Notes: a model not told the origin generated them from the sequence alone. 64,000 nt of DNA from Cardinalis cardinalis (GCA_014549065.1 JACDOX010000080.1:1772721-1836720); one strand, 5' to 3'. Numbered from the stretch's first letter, positions 12,401-27,400 are shown. Made by a program: numbers and translations.

Positions 12401-15400
12401 GTTACAAGCCGCTCAGTCCGGTGCGGTTCCTGTCCGAGGCCATCGGGGGCATTCAGCGAATGCTGTGCTCAACTTCCATCGTTTCTCCGCAAGTTTCTTC
12501 CTGCCTTTTCCCTCAAGCAGCTTCACTTGGGTTTCTTTGCACCTGTTCCTCTGGCCAATGAGCCGGCGGTCCTGGAGCAGCACAGCACGGTGGAGGGGAC
12601 TGGTTTGGCTGGCCTGCATGCGTGTAGGGGACAGTCNAAAAGGAAGATGTGAGTTAGAGAGTGAAAATGTGTGGCACTTGCTCCTGCTTTGACTGATCAG
12701 TCACCAGCTGCAAAAGGACCAAAGTCATAGTGCTCACCTGCTTAATGCGTGAGATAAAAGCTCATCTCTGACCCTTTTTTGANACATCAGCTGGTTTCAG
12801 ACTTTACTGTGCCTTTCAGTTGCTGGTGCAAGAAACACAGATCGCAGAGGGAGGTTTCCCTTGGCTTTGGGGCAGTGGTGTGGATTATGTGCAGCAGTAA
12901 TCCTCGAAGGCGCCTCAGNGACGGGGACAGGCTCTGCCCGTGCCCTGCCAGCGTGCCTGGCCTTGCGGGCTTCCCCTGCGCCCTGAGTGTCCATCCAGGC
13001 TGTGTTCCCACCCAGCTCATCGCTCAGGCACGCCGGGCTTTGGGATCCCTGCACTTGGCTGGGAGCTGGGCAGCTGGAATCAGCTGCAGAGCCAATGTGG
13101 TTTGTACGTGTGCTTGAAGCGCAGGCTTGGAAATAGTCTTGGGTCATTCGCCACACACGTAATTACTGCAGGGTAAATCTGGGGGGTCAGAAAGGAGCCC
13201 TTGCGAGTTAGTGGCAGGAGCAGTGATTCTGTATCACTGGGATTGAATGCTCTGGTGGTCGGTGTGTTTTGTGTTTTTTATTGACACACAGTAGTAATAG
13301 TTGCCTTAATTTCCTGGCAGAACAATTTTTAGGCTACTTTTGTTTTCTGATAGGAAAGTGTTTCAGTGAAAATAAGGGTTTGCTGAAACTGATAGAACTT
13401 TTAACTGTGCTACGCTTATTTGGAAGTAGAAGGTAAAACCCACTTGGATTGTTTGGGTTTTCTTTGCTGTTGGAAATGCTTAGTCTTTTGTGGGATAAAA
13501 GAGAAAGAAAGATGAAAAAAGGAATGAAAGTGAAAGAAGAAAATACTTTAATGCCTGTAAAAATTTCTTTACTTTTAGCATAAAACAACAAAACTAGAAG
13601 ACAATATAACTTTAATTTGTTTAACGGTTTTGTTTTTTTGGTTTTATTTTGGTGGGGTTTTCTTTTCTTCTTCTTTTCTGTTTGGTTTTTTTTTTCCTTC
13701 ATTTTCCGGATCATTAATTAAAAACAGTCCGGTTTTGATTCTAATTTGGTTTTGGTCATTTGGTCATTTTTCAGTATTATAAAACAGTTCATACGGGAGG
13801 TTTTTACTTTGGTCTGTTCTAATGGGCTTGGGATTTTGGTTTAGCGTAACTAATGTTTTGTCATATAAAAGCGTACCAGGGGAACGCTTCTGAGTTTGGC
13901 AAAGGGTTTAATGATTCAGCTCGTGTCAGGTGTACTTGAGAAAGTCAGATTATTCAGCTGTTACCTCAGTCACTTGAAACTGGTTTCCTTAGGACAGAAG
14001 AAACCCTAAGGAGAAAAAATGCAAGGCTGTTGGCAAGAGAAGTGCTCCAGCAGTTTTGTTCTCACCTCTGATTTCTGTATTCTGCTCTTNTTTACTGGTG
14101 GGTGGACATTTAACGTGGGTTTGATGTGTATAAACCAGTCACTGATTGTCACTTAATTTGGTAATGATGGGCTAGTAACTTAACCTGTGCAGGGAAAACT
14201 TCATTAGAGAAGAGAAATAGAACTTACTTTCTTCTGCTCCTCTTGAGAGGCACTGTGAGGAATCCCAGAGAAAAGAGAGGGGAGGGGAGAGGCGAGGCCA
14301 GTGTGGGATGGTTGGGGAATAGATGGGGCATGTTCTGTGAAACACACAGAAGCTCATCTCCTCTGCTGAGGTTGCCTTGGAGCAATTAAGCTCTGGTCTG
14401 ATTCAGAACTCACTGAAGCAGATACCTTCATCACCCTGGGTTTAATGAATTCTGGTGCAGCTCTTAAGCGATGGGAATGGCCCTGACTCACTGGATTGTG
14501 GTATTGTTTGGGCACATGCCCCTGAAGTGTTAGCATAAGGTGTGTAACAGGAAAAAAAAATTGGCTGTTGCTTTTTCCTCAGATCCTGAACAACTTTTTT
14601 GTCTGAGTGCAAGTTTAATGTCTGTCCATCTCTAATTCTGCCTGCCTTCACTGGCCACCATAAGAAAAAGCACCACCTGACTAGAAAAAAAAATAAGGCT
14701 CNCATTCCTGCTTTGATGTACTTGTGCTCTGTGTTTGTAAATGGTGTCCAACAAAAACCTTATAGTGTAAGAAATCTTTGAAAGTGAAATCACCTTAGTT
14801 TCCTAAGGTGAGAGAAGGGTAACATTCATGCAGGTGAATGGCATTTCTATTTCAGATGATTTTTAAGTGTGTGAAGATTATCTTTCGTTGGCTTACCCTC
14901 TTGTGCTGTGCTAATGACAGTTGCTTTGGATCATCAAGTGTATGATCTATTTTGGGCGTTTGCTTAGTGTGACTGTTGGGTGAAAGCCGGGGAGAGATAT
15001 CTGTGGAAGGCAGGATAGGATAACTGAAGTGATAGACATGGGAAACACCAGCACATCAGAGGTACCNCTGGGAGTCTGAACATTGTGCAACAGTTTTGTC
15101 TTCAGCCTTCAACAACAAGACTCTGGGCTTGAATGGGTTCTTTGTGGGAGATTTAACTCTAGTGCTTTGATCTCTGCAGAAATGGGTGTAACAGATCAGC
15201 AGAAGGATAAGAATTTCCTGGTTATTTTTGCATGGATTCTTCTCACCTGCAGAATCAGCTGTGTTCTTTGGAGGATGCTGAGAAATGAGTGAACTTGTCA
15301 ATCAAACATTAAGTGATTGTGTTCACAGAGGCACTTTGGGTGGGTTCCCCACTGTCAAAGCAATCTTTTTCACTTGCTCTTCTGAATGGCAATGAACTCT

Positions 15401-18305
15401 TTCTTAAAACAATGACTTTTTAGGTGTATTTGATTTTATGTTGTTTATAACCATGTACCTTGGGTTCTGATGAAGGGAGTAGTCAGCTTGAGGGCTTTAG
15501 AACCTTTGGGCAAGTCTCAGCAGCATCTCTTATTACCTGGGCATTTTCCTGTACTTGCGTGTGCTCAGAATGTAATTTTGCAATTCAGGGTGAGCAAAAG
15601 GTTTGGGTTTTCAGCAAGGCTTGGCTTTGTCCTTTGCTTGCTTTTTTGAACTCTGTAAAGGCTGAATGCAGCCAACACTTAAGAAAATTCTGCTTTAAAA
15701 AATAGCAAGCAATATTATATAAACTTAGTAAGGATCAAATAGCTCAGAGATGTCCTCATTCTTGCAAATATGACTGAAGCATTTATTGACTGTAGTTTCA
15801 AGATCTGAGCAATAGTGGTTGGTGATCTTTTGGTGAGATGATGAAAGGTTACTTGAAGAATACATCAAGTATTTTTCACTTTGCATAAATCACTTTGTAA
15901 TTTGCTTACAAAGTGAAATTTGAGTTGCTTATTTTCATTGAAAAGTAAAATAGACATTTTCACCCCAAGCATGAACATGGTTTTGGGAAGGAAATTATTG
16001 AGCAACAGAGTTAACAGAACAGTTCACCTGGCTTCACCTTAAAAAACGATGAAAATATCAAGAAAGCCAGGATAGAAAGTGGAAAAATAATAACACACGT
16101 TGCAGTGCATCGTGCTCACCAATGCAAGTTTCGGTTTCTACAATGTATTTTATTAGTGTGATGGTTACCCTGGGCTTCAGTGTCACAACCTGTGTGGTTT
16201 CTCTTGTTTGCCTTGGGTAGCCCAAAAATAGAGATCATTGCTAAAACATTGTTACACAGGAGGGCAAGGGAAGTGCATTTGTCTCCATTAAAGAGCTTTG
16301 AAANTGGGGTTTGAGCAGGTGTTTTAATAGAAACACAGCAGCCTCAGAGCCCTTGAGCTGTTCCTTGTGCAGTGCAGACCTCCAGCAGTGCTGTTCTGGA
16401 GAGCGTGTGAGGAACGCCTCGCATCTCCCCCTCCTCCGCCGCGGCACCTGCAAGTGTGTCATGAGATGATCCCTTCTGACATATGGCAGAAATGGCTGTG
16501 TTGGGGTCATGGGCCAGGCACAGTCAGACATGTCACACCACAGCATGCCTGTCACCCCAGAGGTGTGCAGATATGCACCTTCAAAGAGCACAGGTTGCAG
16601 TTCTGATGTAGAACTGAAATACTCCTCATCATCTGACAGCATCTGCGCCTGTAAGGAGTGATGTAGTGGCCCTTCTGCTTGACATAGAACAATCAAAGAA
16701 TTTTTCTCCTAATGTGTAGGTTTTGCTAACATCAAATAAAAGATATATTTATGTAGAAGCGCTAGGAGACTTTCTGTTCCTTNGAAATAATAGAAGAAGC
16801 ATATTTGGAAAGGAATTGAAATTCAACGTGCCACCCATGTATTAGAAGCCAGTGGTTTGTAAAAAGGTCTGGGGCAAACAAAGCAACCAGTCTTTTTTTC
16901 TGAGGTGAGTGAATGACGCCAGCTTNGGGGTGTGTATTGAGGAATTGTTAGATTTTTACAGTGTATTTTCTGCTCACAATACCTGCTTTTTTTTGAGAAA
17001 AATCTTCAATTTGTGTGCCTTTCAGTTTGTCAGGAATACTGCAATTGCTCTCTGATACTTANTCCTGTTTTATAGGTCTGCTGAATCTTCTTGCACCACT
17101 TAATTAATTGACCTTATTGCTAAAGGATCAAAATGGAGCTTTGTTTGCTTGTGAAATGTGCTTCACAATATGCACCAGTCAGTTGCCAATGACTGCAATT
17201 TAAAAATCTGCAGCAGCTGTATAGAGATAAGGAACTTGGAAGTCCCCACTGCATCTGAAGGAAGCACGTCTGGGATTCATAAAGCAAACAAAGCACATTA
17301 CATTGACAAGATACACTGTTGAGTGTAGAGATGTGTGAGGATAACTGTATGTCTCAATGCAATTAGATTTTATTGTGCTACTAGAAGCCTTACAGCTATT
17401 TTACATGTTCTGATCTAAACAGTGGATATTTGGGCTGTTGGGCATAGTGCTGGTGTTCATCTCCACAGGAAATAGCAAATAGTTCATGACCTGACTGGCC
17501 AATTACTCTGTTCAAGTCTATTCTGTTACCATATCATACGTTACTGTGGAGGTGTATCCCAAGGAACAATGTGAGTTCTCATCTGCTCCTGTTCCAGAAG
17601 CAGCCCAGCATAANGCACAGTGCACCAGTGTGAGGCTTGTCACAGAGATGATCGGTTTAAAAGATTGTGTTCAGGAAACAAACTGCACAGTTACATATAG
17701 TAACACCTGTAGCAGATGCTGCTGGTGTTCTTCTTATTTGAAACATCTGCTGTGCGTGATGGAAGATGTGCTGAAAGCTCTGGAGAGGGAATTGGCACTT
17801 TTGTTCCAGCAGCAGTTCAGATGTCTGTGTGCTGTCCTGCCTGTGTGCTTCAGGAGCACTGCCTGACCTGGGAAAAAGGAAGCTCTGCCTCCTGGTCTCC
17901 CTGGCTGAGGATCTGTCTGAGGGAGTCTGTAATGCTAGTTTTTGTGCTTGCTCTCTTTGGTGTAGTGTGGAGGCTTTATTGTCCAGAACTTTGTCCAATT
18001 ATTAATTTATTTTCCTTTCATCACGTTTGTGTTTCTTGGTATGTTGTGTGCTTCCAGTTAGTTGTGTTCTTGGGTAGGTCAGTGGTGGCCAAGAATCTCC
18101 TTCACTTAAAGGTGCTCATCTCTTTCCACATTTGAGCCCTCACTATTTGGCCGAGACTGCTGAATTAGTTATTTTGATTGATCAGTGGTAACTTTGGTCA
18201 TGAATGAGCTGAAATGGATTCTAAGTGCCTGTACCACAAATGTATGTTACTGAAACTCAGCCTCTTGCAAGGTGTAATGAATGTCATTCTTCATTAATAT
18301 TCCAG
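12032..18305 (+). other. DAPK2: DAPK2 intron 1
   Basis: Intron of about 6.3 kb. Its first kilobase (to about 13.1 kb) is still GC-rich and contains long but unsupported ORFs on both strands, an expected result of high GC. A T-rich stretch with G interruptions lies at 13620-13700. I recognise no exon or transposon in the rest. Confidence 0.65.
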
Positions 18306-18402
18306 TTGCATCATCCTTAAGTATCAATGAAAGACCAAGTATGGCTTTCTTCAAGCAACAGAAGGTGGAGGACATTTATGAAATTGGGGAAGAGCTGGGA
18401 AG
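18306..18402 (+). CDS. DAPK2: DAPK2 exon 2 with main start codon
   Basis: The acceptor is aatattccag ending at 18305 and the donor gtaagg at 18403. The main ATG at 18341 gives MAFFKQQKVEDIYEIGEELG plus two bases of Ser21. The 35 nt before the ATG are open in the same frame (ending SINERPS), resembling the short extra N-terminus of mammalian DAPK2. An out-of-frame ATG at 18327 lies 14 nt upstream of the main ATG, in weak context. Confidence 0.9.
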
Positions 18403-21400
18403 GTAAGGTCATACTGCTCACACCACATGATTCTAAAAGCTGACATATGAGGATATTTGCTACTTCCTTCTGCCTGTGATAGCCTAGATCAGTTACAGTA
18501 TACTACAATAGCAACACGCACCTTGACAAAGACTGCTCTTTGGATAGGATTTTTTTTGTAGTTTTTTGGGGTTTTTTCTTTAGATTAAATGTGCTAACTG
18601 TTTTTTCTGTTTCTTTTCTTGCAACTAGGACAACAAAAGGTATGTTTGCATTGTCTTTTGTAGATACGTGTCTCCTGTGTCCATGCTTTAGACTTGAGTT
18701 CACGTGCCCAGAACTGGGACTCTGGACTTGAGTTCTCAGAGCCAGCTGGGAAGCAGGAGCCTGTGGTGCTGTCACCACAGACACAGCACTTCCACTTGTC
18801 CTGTTGTTTTGAGCAGCACTCCACAGCACTGTTGTTTTCAGCTGGCTCCAAGCACTGACATCACTTGTTCGTATGTGCCTACAAAAAAATGGAGCATGTA
18901 TTCCTGAAAGGCTTTACCTCTCAAATCTTCAGTTGGACTGGTTAATGCTTGTAGATAGTCTTTAATGTATAAAGGCTTATCTGCAGGTATTAATTACAGG
19001 TGTAATTACCAACTGTTACTGCTTAACCATGAGCGTGTGCTTAAACACTGCCAGGTTTGTGAGCTGGATACCCGGGGTACTGCATACTCGGTCTCTCAGC
19101 AACNTACAGTGCTCTGGGTCAGGATGGCTGCTTCCCATTCAGTGTCCAACCCTCTAATGGTTTTTGTTTTAATATGCAAATAGCTAAATTAGGGCTGTAC
19201 ACAGGCTGGCTTCTTTCCCAATGTGTTGCAGTTGGTTTCAATACATGACTGTGTATGTGCCATCACCCTTTCTTAAGGGCCAGTAATGAGCTCCATTAAA
19301 ACACCTCAGTTGATGCGATGACGGAATTTTTTTTTTCACTCTCAGCTATTTAATTTTTAGAGTTACTGAGAAGGCTTCTTTTAAGGAGAGAGGGGTTGAG
19401 GTTTGTTTGTTAATTTGTTTTCCATTCCCTTCCCTCCCAGGAAGGCCATAACTATTAAGTTTCCTGTAACNGCTTACTTTTAAGTATTGCTTAGTACTGA
19501 GAATATCAGTCTGACAGTGAAAACCTGACAACAGTGAGCAGTAAAGAAATTCAGTGTGTGCATGGAGGGTGTAAGAGGTGTGGTTTTTAACAATGAGGTC
19601 CTAGGTTAAACAGTCAAACTACTAAAATGAGAAACTGGAGACTGAGTAATTTATTTTTACTTTGGTTTCTGAATTGGTTTTGGGAATCTTTTGAGATGAT
19701 GAACATAATTCTCCAAGCTGATGGATATTGGGGATTTTCAATGGAGAAGTGTAGCTGAAACAATCTGATGAAGGCTGGCCATTGCTTCTTGAATCAGCCA
19801 GAGAGGCTGGTCAAGGTTTGTGTGGTCACAGCAGCCCTCCTCCTCTTCAGGCCGCATGTATAATGTCACACTGTCTTTGTCAGTGTATTTTCACTTTCAG
19901 GTTTTGAGGGCCAGCGACAAATAATATTTTGCTTTGCTCGAAGGAAGTTAACATGCTGGACAGATTGCAGTGACTGATCTTTTCCAATGCTGACTGATGC
20001 CCTTAGAGCCTGTAAATGCTTTCTATTAGTTCGGTTTGCAACAAGCTGTTAGTTACTGACAGGTAAAGGATTCATTTATTATCATTCTGGTGGCAGAAGT
20101 CACAAAAAATGTTTTAAAGCAACATCTGTGAAGAGTTTGTCCTGTTCTTGTCCTCCTCACTGGGTTTGTCATTTCTTGAGAACAAAGCTAGTTGTTAACA
20201 TGGGCCTAGTGCTTGTTCTAGCTGGGATTCAGCCATCAGATAAAATAGAGTATCTCACTGACAGAGCCAGCACCTGTTTATCTGAAAGTCTTTGCACAGC
20301 ACTCGGGAAAGGTTGATCCCACCACAGACTGCAAAGCCTGAACTCTGCTCTGGTGATGAAAGGAGCCACTTCCTGTCATTGTGCAGCATTGAGGGTGACC
20401 ACAGCAAAGCTCCCAGCTCGTGTTAAACCCTGCACACAGAGAATGTGGGTGGGCACTGCCCAGCCAGGTCATCCTCGGGGTCCCTGCGGAGCTGGAGGCA
20501 GCTCAGAGAGAGCTGCCAATGGTGTGCCAAGGCAGGGGTGTGAGAGAAGGGAGCAGGTTTTCCAGAGAAGGGAGCAGGTTTTCCACAGCTGCAGCTGTGT
20601 GCTCTGACCAGCTGCTTAGCTCCAACATTCCGTCAGTCTTTCAAATATTAATCTTATACCAACCTCTGTTGCCCAACTTCTCCAAAGGTACACACAGGGA
20701 GCAATCTGTCAGGCACGTGGCCTTAGAGACAGCTTGCTGATGGCCTTGTCCGTTATAGCTGCTCTCTTTGGGAAGCTTAGCATGGCTTATGCTGAATGTG
20801 TGCAATACTTCAAATATACATATATAGTTGGGTTGCTTCCCTCAAGATAGTATTAGTCACTTTCAGATCTGTGGGGACTGAGGTTCTCTAGCCATAGCTG
20901 AAAGGAAGCTTAAAAAGAGGACTCTCTAAAGTGAATTTAGCAAATTTCAACATTNTAAAGAAATAATACAGCTTTAACAATTTGTACTGTTTTGAGGAGG
21001 GTCCTGGCCTAATCCATTTGCAGGGATGTTAACAGCATGACAAATCAGTGGAAATACTCCTTGAAAAATGTGAAGAAGTGAAGACTAACTTGTCTTCTTG
21101 GGAATATNCAGCAGGTCAAATAGCTGCTGCTTCTTGTGGCAAGGGAGGTGACAGCTGGAAACAACCAAGAATGGAAAGTCTTAAATCAAGGGCACAGTAG
21201 GCCCAGAGAAAGAAGAACTGTCCTGCTGAGCTAGGGATATAGTTTCCAGGAAAGTGGCAGCAGTAAAGCTCACTGGAAAGCCTTTAATATAATGTTTCAG
21301 TTGTTCTGTTTTGGCTGGGTTGTAAAAAGTTGTGGCTTTTTACAACACACAAAGTGTTGTACAGCCGTGCAGGAGCCCTTTCCAGCTGTACTAGCAAACA

Positions 21401-24400
21401 CTGATGGTGCTGGTAGGTACTGGAATTTGAGATGGGCAGTGTGATTTATAAAAGGATGTATCATAGAGTCATTAATCTATTACCTAAATGTGGTGCCAGT
21501 GAGGCTGTGAGAGCTGTTGACATTTGTGCCTTCTGGGCAGTGTCACTGTTACATGCCAAGTTGGGNCTGAGGGTAGGAAGTGTCATGGAGCTTTTCCCAA
21601 AGTGTTTTTACCAGTGCCCATTGAGGAAGTGTGCTCCTTCAGGGTTGTGTGGGCCTGGCACTGCTGTCCTGGGCCAGTGTCCTGCTCCTGCAGCTCAGCT
21701 CTGCAGCGTGCAGGGACNCACACTTAACAGAGAAAAACAGACAAACCTTGGAGTGCTATTTCTGAGCATGGAAGTTTCCCCCTTTCCTTCACTGTTGTCC
21801 TTTCACTGTAGGGAAGGGGCTCTGCCTTCCTCCACAATGTGGGCCAGCCTTACCACCCTGCCACTCCAGTTTCTTGCCTGTATCAGTAACTGGGAGCTAT
21901 GCTCATTCCTCATCTCCTGGGCCAGTCAATGTCTCCATGCAGAAAATAATCACTGTGATTTCTATTGAGCAGTTTGGACATAACTGAGCCTCCAGTTTCT
22001 CAGCCCCTACTGACCTGGGCTGTGGTTTCATGTTTAAAGCCAAGCTCCATCTTTCATCGGTGGCTTGTTATGCCTCCTGTAGTTCCCCATCTCCAGCTAC
22101 AAGTTCCTGCTTCCTCTGTGCTTGTGTGGGGAGAATTAACTCTGCTCTCTGAGACAGGAGATACCCCATTTTCTGCGTGCAGCTTTAAAGGACAGCAAAT
22201 GCAGCATTTTACCAGTGATAATAGGACCTTGGAGCCTGGCACAAGTCACTGTTCTGACAGTGTAACTAAGTATTTATTTATGTAGTGAAAACAAAAAGCA
22301 GAGATAACCCAGGTGTTCTTTGTAGGGCAGGAACCTGGAAATCTACAATGAAAAGTCATGGCCCCCAGCTAGTTGGACTCTCCCTGCTAAACAGAGCTGT
22401 GGTTGCAGTTGGTAAAGTTACCCTTAACTCACACCATACAGTATCTTCATACTAGGAATGGTTTTTTTCNAACTGTAGAAATTGCTCAGTACTTTGCTTT
22501 CTCAGACATGAACTTTAACTCTGTTCTTCGATTAGTTTTCACTTTAAATTAGTTCTTTAAATTTTGAAGAATAACTCTGGATGATTTTATCTTACAACAC
22601 ACACGAAGCAGGCCTTTGTGTTTGGTGCAAAATATTAATTTAGTTACTGAGGACTACTCAGCACTTCTGTTAATGTTTCTTGTTACAGATCCTGTAAGTC
22701 ATATTTCATGTATGTGAATCTTCTGCTGAAACAGTTTTGGCATCTGGAACTTGGTCACAATCACTGTGATTGTTATCAGCTCCCTGATGCAGTCACTGCC
22801 CTTGAATTTTTTCTTTTTAGTCCTTCTAGCAGGTTTCAGTATTAGTTTTCAATGCTACCTTAACTGTTTCCAAATTAAAACACTGGTTACAGAAAGTGCA
22901 GAGAAAATTGGAGGTTTTGTTTTTTGGGTTTTTCCTAATAACAAAGTTGCTCTACCTACAGTAAGAGAGAAGTGTTTGCCTTGGCCTTAATTTGTAACAA
23001 AGTCACGCATTCCTTATCATCAGCATCCACCTTGATGATGGAAATGATCTCAGTCTATCTCCTCAGTCCATGTCTGGCNTTGAGAGTATAATTAGAGATG
23101 ATGACCTGATGATGTGGTGGTTCTCATAAAGCTCAAATTTTGTAATATGTTTAACCACTGAATAGTAAGCAGAATATTAATCCCAGGAAAAAGACATTGA
23201 ATATTAATCCCAATCTTTGTTTTGCCATTTCTATAAAAATAAAACTATTTTTTCCATTTTGCATTGGAGTAGAAAGCAGATGGAAATTTCAACAGNTGAG
23301 AAAATATACTGTTTATAGTACTAATTCCATACTTTTAAAATGAAAAATATTACTTATGAGTAAAAATGCACATGAAATAAACATAGTGAAGCTCAAATTC
23401 TAACTGCACTGGGCAAATTAAAGCACTGGACAAATTGTTAACATCCATGCAGAATAGAGCTCACAGGTACTTGTCTGATGGTCAAGGTCTCAGGTGACAT
23501 CTGTTAATCCTTGTTTGCACTCTACACCAGTTTGAGCCAGAGTGAAGACCTGTTATCATAGCTGAGCAGTGAAATGGGAATTTCAGCAACTCTTTGCAGT
23601 TTTGGCCTTACAGATAATTTCCTAAAGTCTTGAATGAAATGCCAGCATAGTTTCCATCTGTTTGATACATGGGGAAGGAGAAAAATCATTGAACTGTTTG
23701 ACTGTAATACTTCTCCCCTCTTACAATTCATGTGCTCCTGGGCCTATTACTCTCAGTCCCTATCTAGGTGTGTTTGGACCTTTACACACCCAGGAGCAAT
23801 GTGCTAACCTTTCTTAGTGCATTACATCTGTCCTGGTGTTGCTCCACATGGTGAGAGGAACAGCTTATCAGATCAGCTATTCCTGCTGAGCATGAGTCAG
23901 CTGTGACCTTCCCTGGCTGTCTGCACTCTGCTCATTGCCACTCCGAGCACTGATACTCGATCCAAAAGCCAAGTCTGATAAGCAGGGAGGATTTTTCATC
24001 ATATGCATTTTATTCTTGAGCTTCAGATTACACAGAAAGCTTGCCAGGCTGTCGGGAACTTGTCAGAGCTGCTGGGCTGATGNTCTCTCACTGCTGACTC
24101 TGCATCTCCAGTCTCAGGACGAGCTGATAAGGGCCACATTGATGGCCACTGCAGGATTGGGAAGTTTCCAAAAAATTCAACAGTTTCAGGAGATGCTGTT
24201 GATGATTCAGGAGGTAGCACAATTTCTTGTGACTCATGGCTAAGGACTCTGCGAGGTGTTTAAGGTATTGTGTTACTGTACTGAAAGCTTGTAATAATTC
24301 ATAGCACTGTTCAGAAACATTAGATTTATCAAACTTTCTTTGAATTTCAAATGAGCTGCTCTCTACTTATTCTAGCAAACCAGATCCTTCTGTTAAGAGT

Positions 24401-27400
24401 CAATATTCTACTCTTCTGAATCTTTTCTGGCACTGGACGCAGAGATCACCTTTGGTTCAGGGTGTGTAGGTTACCCTTGTGTGAGTTCAGAGAGATGGAG
24501 ATGAAAGGTGCCAGACAGTGACTTTATCAAAGACAGGATATGTCCAAAGGTGCTCAGCACTGCCCTTCAGGAATATTGAAATTTATCTCCCAAAGTCACT
24601 TTGCTCTAGAGCATTACACAATCAGTAAAAGGTGAGTTGTGAGCAAAAACTCAGTGTGTTTAGAAGTTGCAGCTGATTTTTTTTTTCTTTCTACTACTTT
24701 TTAGTAGTCCAGCAAAATTCCTATGAAATGCCCTATTTAAAAAGGTTTTGGATCATTCTGTTATAATCTGGCATCTGGTTGCTTTAGGAGAGGTAATCAC
24801 TTCCTTTGTATTTTGTTGGGGAGGAAGAAAAACAAACAAGTAAACCAAAACTCAGTTTTATCTGAAGCTTAAACAGTAGTGACATTTGTGACAGTTTTAT
24901 GTTTAAAACTCTCNATGAAGTTACAAGAGATGCCATCAGAGTATTTAACAGAAGAAGGTTTTGGTTTTTTTCTTAGTTTTATTCCATAAAGCCTCATGGA
25001 AGCAGTGAGATACTTTTCCTTTGGTGACCTTGCCGTAGAATTTCTGATTTACTGTTTCAACTATCCTACTCTAATTTCTTTATAAATGCTGTGCTATTTG
25101 ACTTCCTATTTATTTACTGTGTAGATTAAATTTCTGCTGTACCAAAATCCTGGTTTAGTCTAAAACAAAAAGTCTATAAAAATAAAATGTACTGCAAATT
25201 ATTGTCATTTACAGAAGGCTTTTACATCTTTATAGCTGTGATTACAGAATTCCTGCAAAACCCCTCTATATATTCTTTTATGCATATATTTTGTGAACCT
25301 TGTATGGCCTTTGGTTGATCTGTGTTTCATAAATGAACAGAAAGCATAAAAATAGTTTCTCACTGTTGTTCCAAGCAGACTCCTGTCCTTTCTGCTGAGA
25401 AGAGCACTCAGTGCAGTTGCAAATAGCAGAAGTCATCTCTGAAGTGTAAGCAAAGAGGGAGGAGAGTACTTAGTTTAATAAAACTATGGTTGAGCAATTG
25501 CTCTGATCACTTAGAAAAAAAAAAAGGGTGAAAAATATGTTTTCCTCAAATTCAGCAAGAATTCTCCAGGGCTTTGCTTTGAAAGTTAGCAAAAAACCCA
25601 ACCATAAATGGATAAAATTACTCATATATTTTTCCAAGAAAAGTAAAAAGGAATAAGAAAGATGGAAATGTAAAAAGGTGCAGACTTTCTAAGCTTGAGA
25701 TGACCAGTTAAAACCAGTCAAATTTAATAGTGGCAAAAAGGCATGGTGAACAGAACTGTTGACATTATAACAATGGATGTAAGTGAGAATGAATTATCCT
25801 CTGCTGAACAAAACACACCAGCCGTGAATGNAGAGAAGCCCTGTGTTCAGGTTGGCTAAGTACTGTTGTTGTGGTTATGTTTATGTCTATTAACTCATGC
25901 ATGTACACAGGATGATTTCATAAGATATTTTTAGTATTTTTAAACTATCATGCAGTCACAGTACTGCCTGTGAATTTAAGCAGTTAAAAACTGGTCTAGG
26001 TGCTGTTCAGTTTTATTTTAGCCTCCTTTCAGGTCATATATTTTTGTGCAGGAACACCTAGTGAATAAAATATGAATTATTATAATTGCACTTCTAGTGA
26101 TATCTAGTGACANGAAATTAATTTGTGTCCTTACCCATACAATGTTATTTCATTTTCCAGTAGTATTACCTGTGTTTTACAGACTTTGGGAAATTAGGTA
26201 CAGAAGGACAAAGGTGTTACTTTCCATCAGGTGTGTAGAAACCTAATTACTGTTAAAGTCAGTGGGAGGCTGCCTAAAATCCCTTGCAAATCTGTTCCTA
26301 AGTAAATTGCCTTGGCTCATATAGGGAGTTGTGTCACCTCTTCACTGGCAGAATGCCAGAGCACTGTCCTTTGCCCAGGTTCATTTACTTTTCAATGAAC
26401 TTGTTGAAAACATATTTCAGTCTAAAGTGTATCTGTCAATGTGTTCTCATGTATCATGTCTTTTATGGGAATTTCAAATTTTAACAACTAAAGCATCGTC
26501 ATCATATTTTTTAGAATTCTTTAATGAATGAAATGAAGTTGAATATGAACAAGACATAAAGAAATAGACTGAACATGAAGAAAGGGGACATATGTTTGGT
26601 ATTTGGGGAAGAAATGGTTTGCTGTTCTGAAATGATAGACAGAATAATCTTCCTGACTTCTCCCCACTCAGGTCTCAGAAATCCTGAATGGAGTCAGGTA
26701 ACCTGTACTGTCATCTCAGTACTTTTCTTAAAAATTTTCAGTGTTTAGAGAAGAGCTCCTGAGCCATGCAGTGTTTCAGGAACATCAGAGGAAGACTGTA
26801 ATAAACCTATACTTGTGCAGGCAGTTGCTTAATGGCTCTCTTTATTCTGAAGCTGTGGGGCAGCAGCACTGCTGGGCACTGGGGCATTTCAGACTGGCAT
26901 CTGCACTGCTCTTGCTCTCAGGTGACATTCTGCCCCAGAGCATTACCCTCCAGAACCAGTATTAGAAGGAAACTTTGACAAAGAGCAAGAAGTTGTCNTG
27001 TTATTCTGGGTTGTCCAGCTTCACTCTTCCCACATCCTCTCCTGAAGTGCATGATGATTAAATGAGCTGAACTTGTGCTCTTCTAAAGCATGCTTCTGAA
27101 AATAGACTCCAAAACNATCCAGTAATATTGTCTCTGTGTTCTTATTCAGTGACAAACCTCCTACAGGAGAGTAGCAATGCAGATGATAGGTTGTCTTCAT
27201 TGCTGGGATAAATTCCATTGTTACTGATGGACAGATTTGATGTTGTAACTAATTATATTAGAACTGGCATGATGCAGCTGCTATTGTTCATACTTGTCAG
27301 CTGTTTCCACAATTAAGGATGCTTAGCACGTGACAAGGCTGTTGCACAGCTGTCCAAAATATTTCTGGAAAGGAACAAATGTAACTTCTTGGAAAAAAAA

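Noticed and set aside
12036..12692. 218-aa + strand ORF in DAPK2 intron 1
   Set aside because: It lies just after a strong splice donor in GC-rich sequence, overlaps other open frames and shows no recognisable domain.
16241..16696. 151-aa minus-strand ORF in DAPK2 intron 1
   Set aside because: No domain, no splice or promoter context and low-complexity composition.
21432..21968. 178-aa ORF in DAPK2 intron 2
   Set aside because: It contains unresolved codons, no flanking splice consensus and no family similarity; chance is the simplest explanation.
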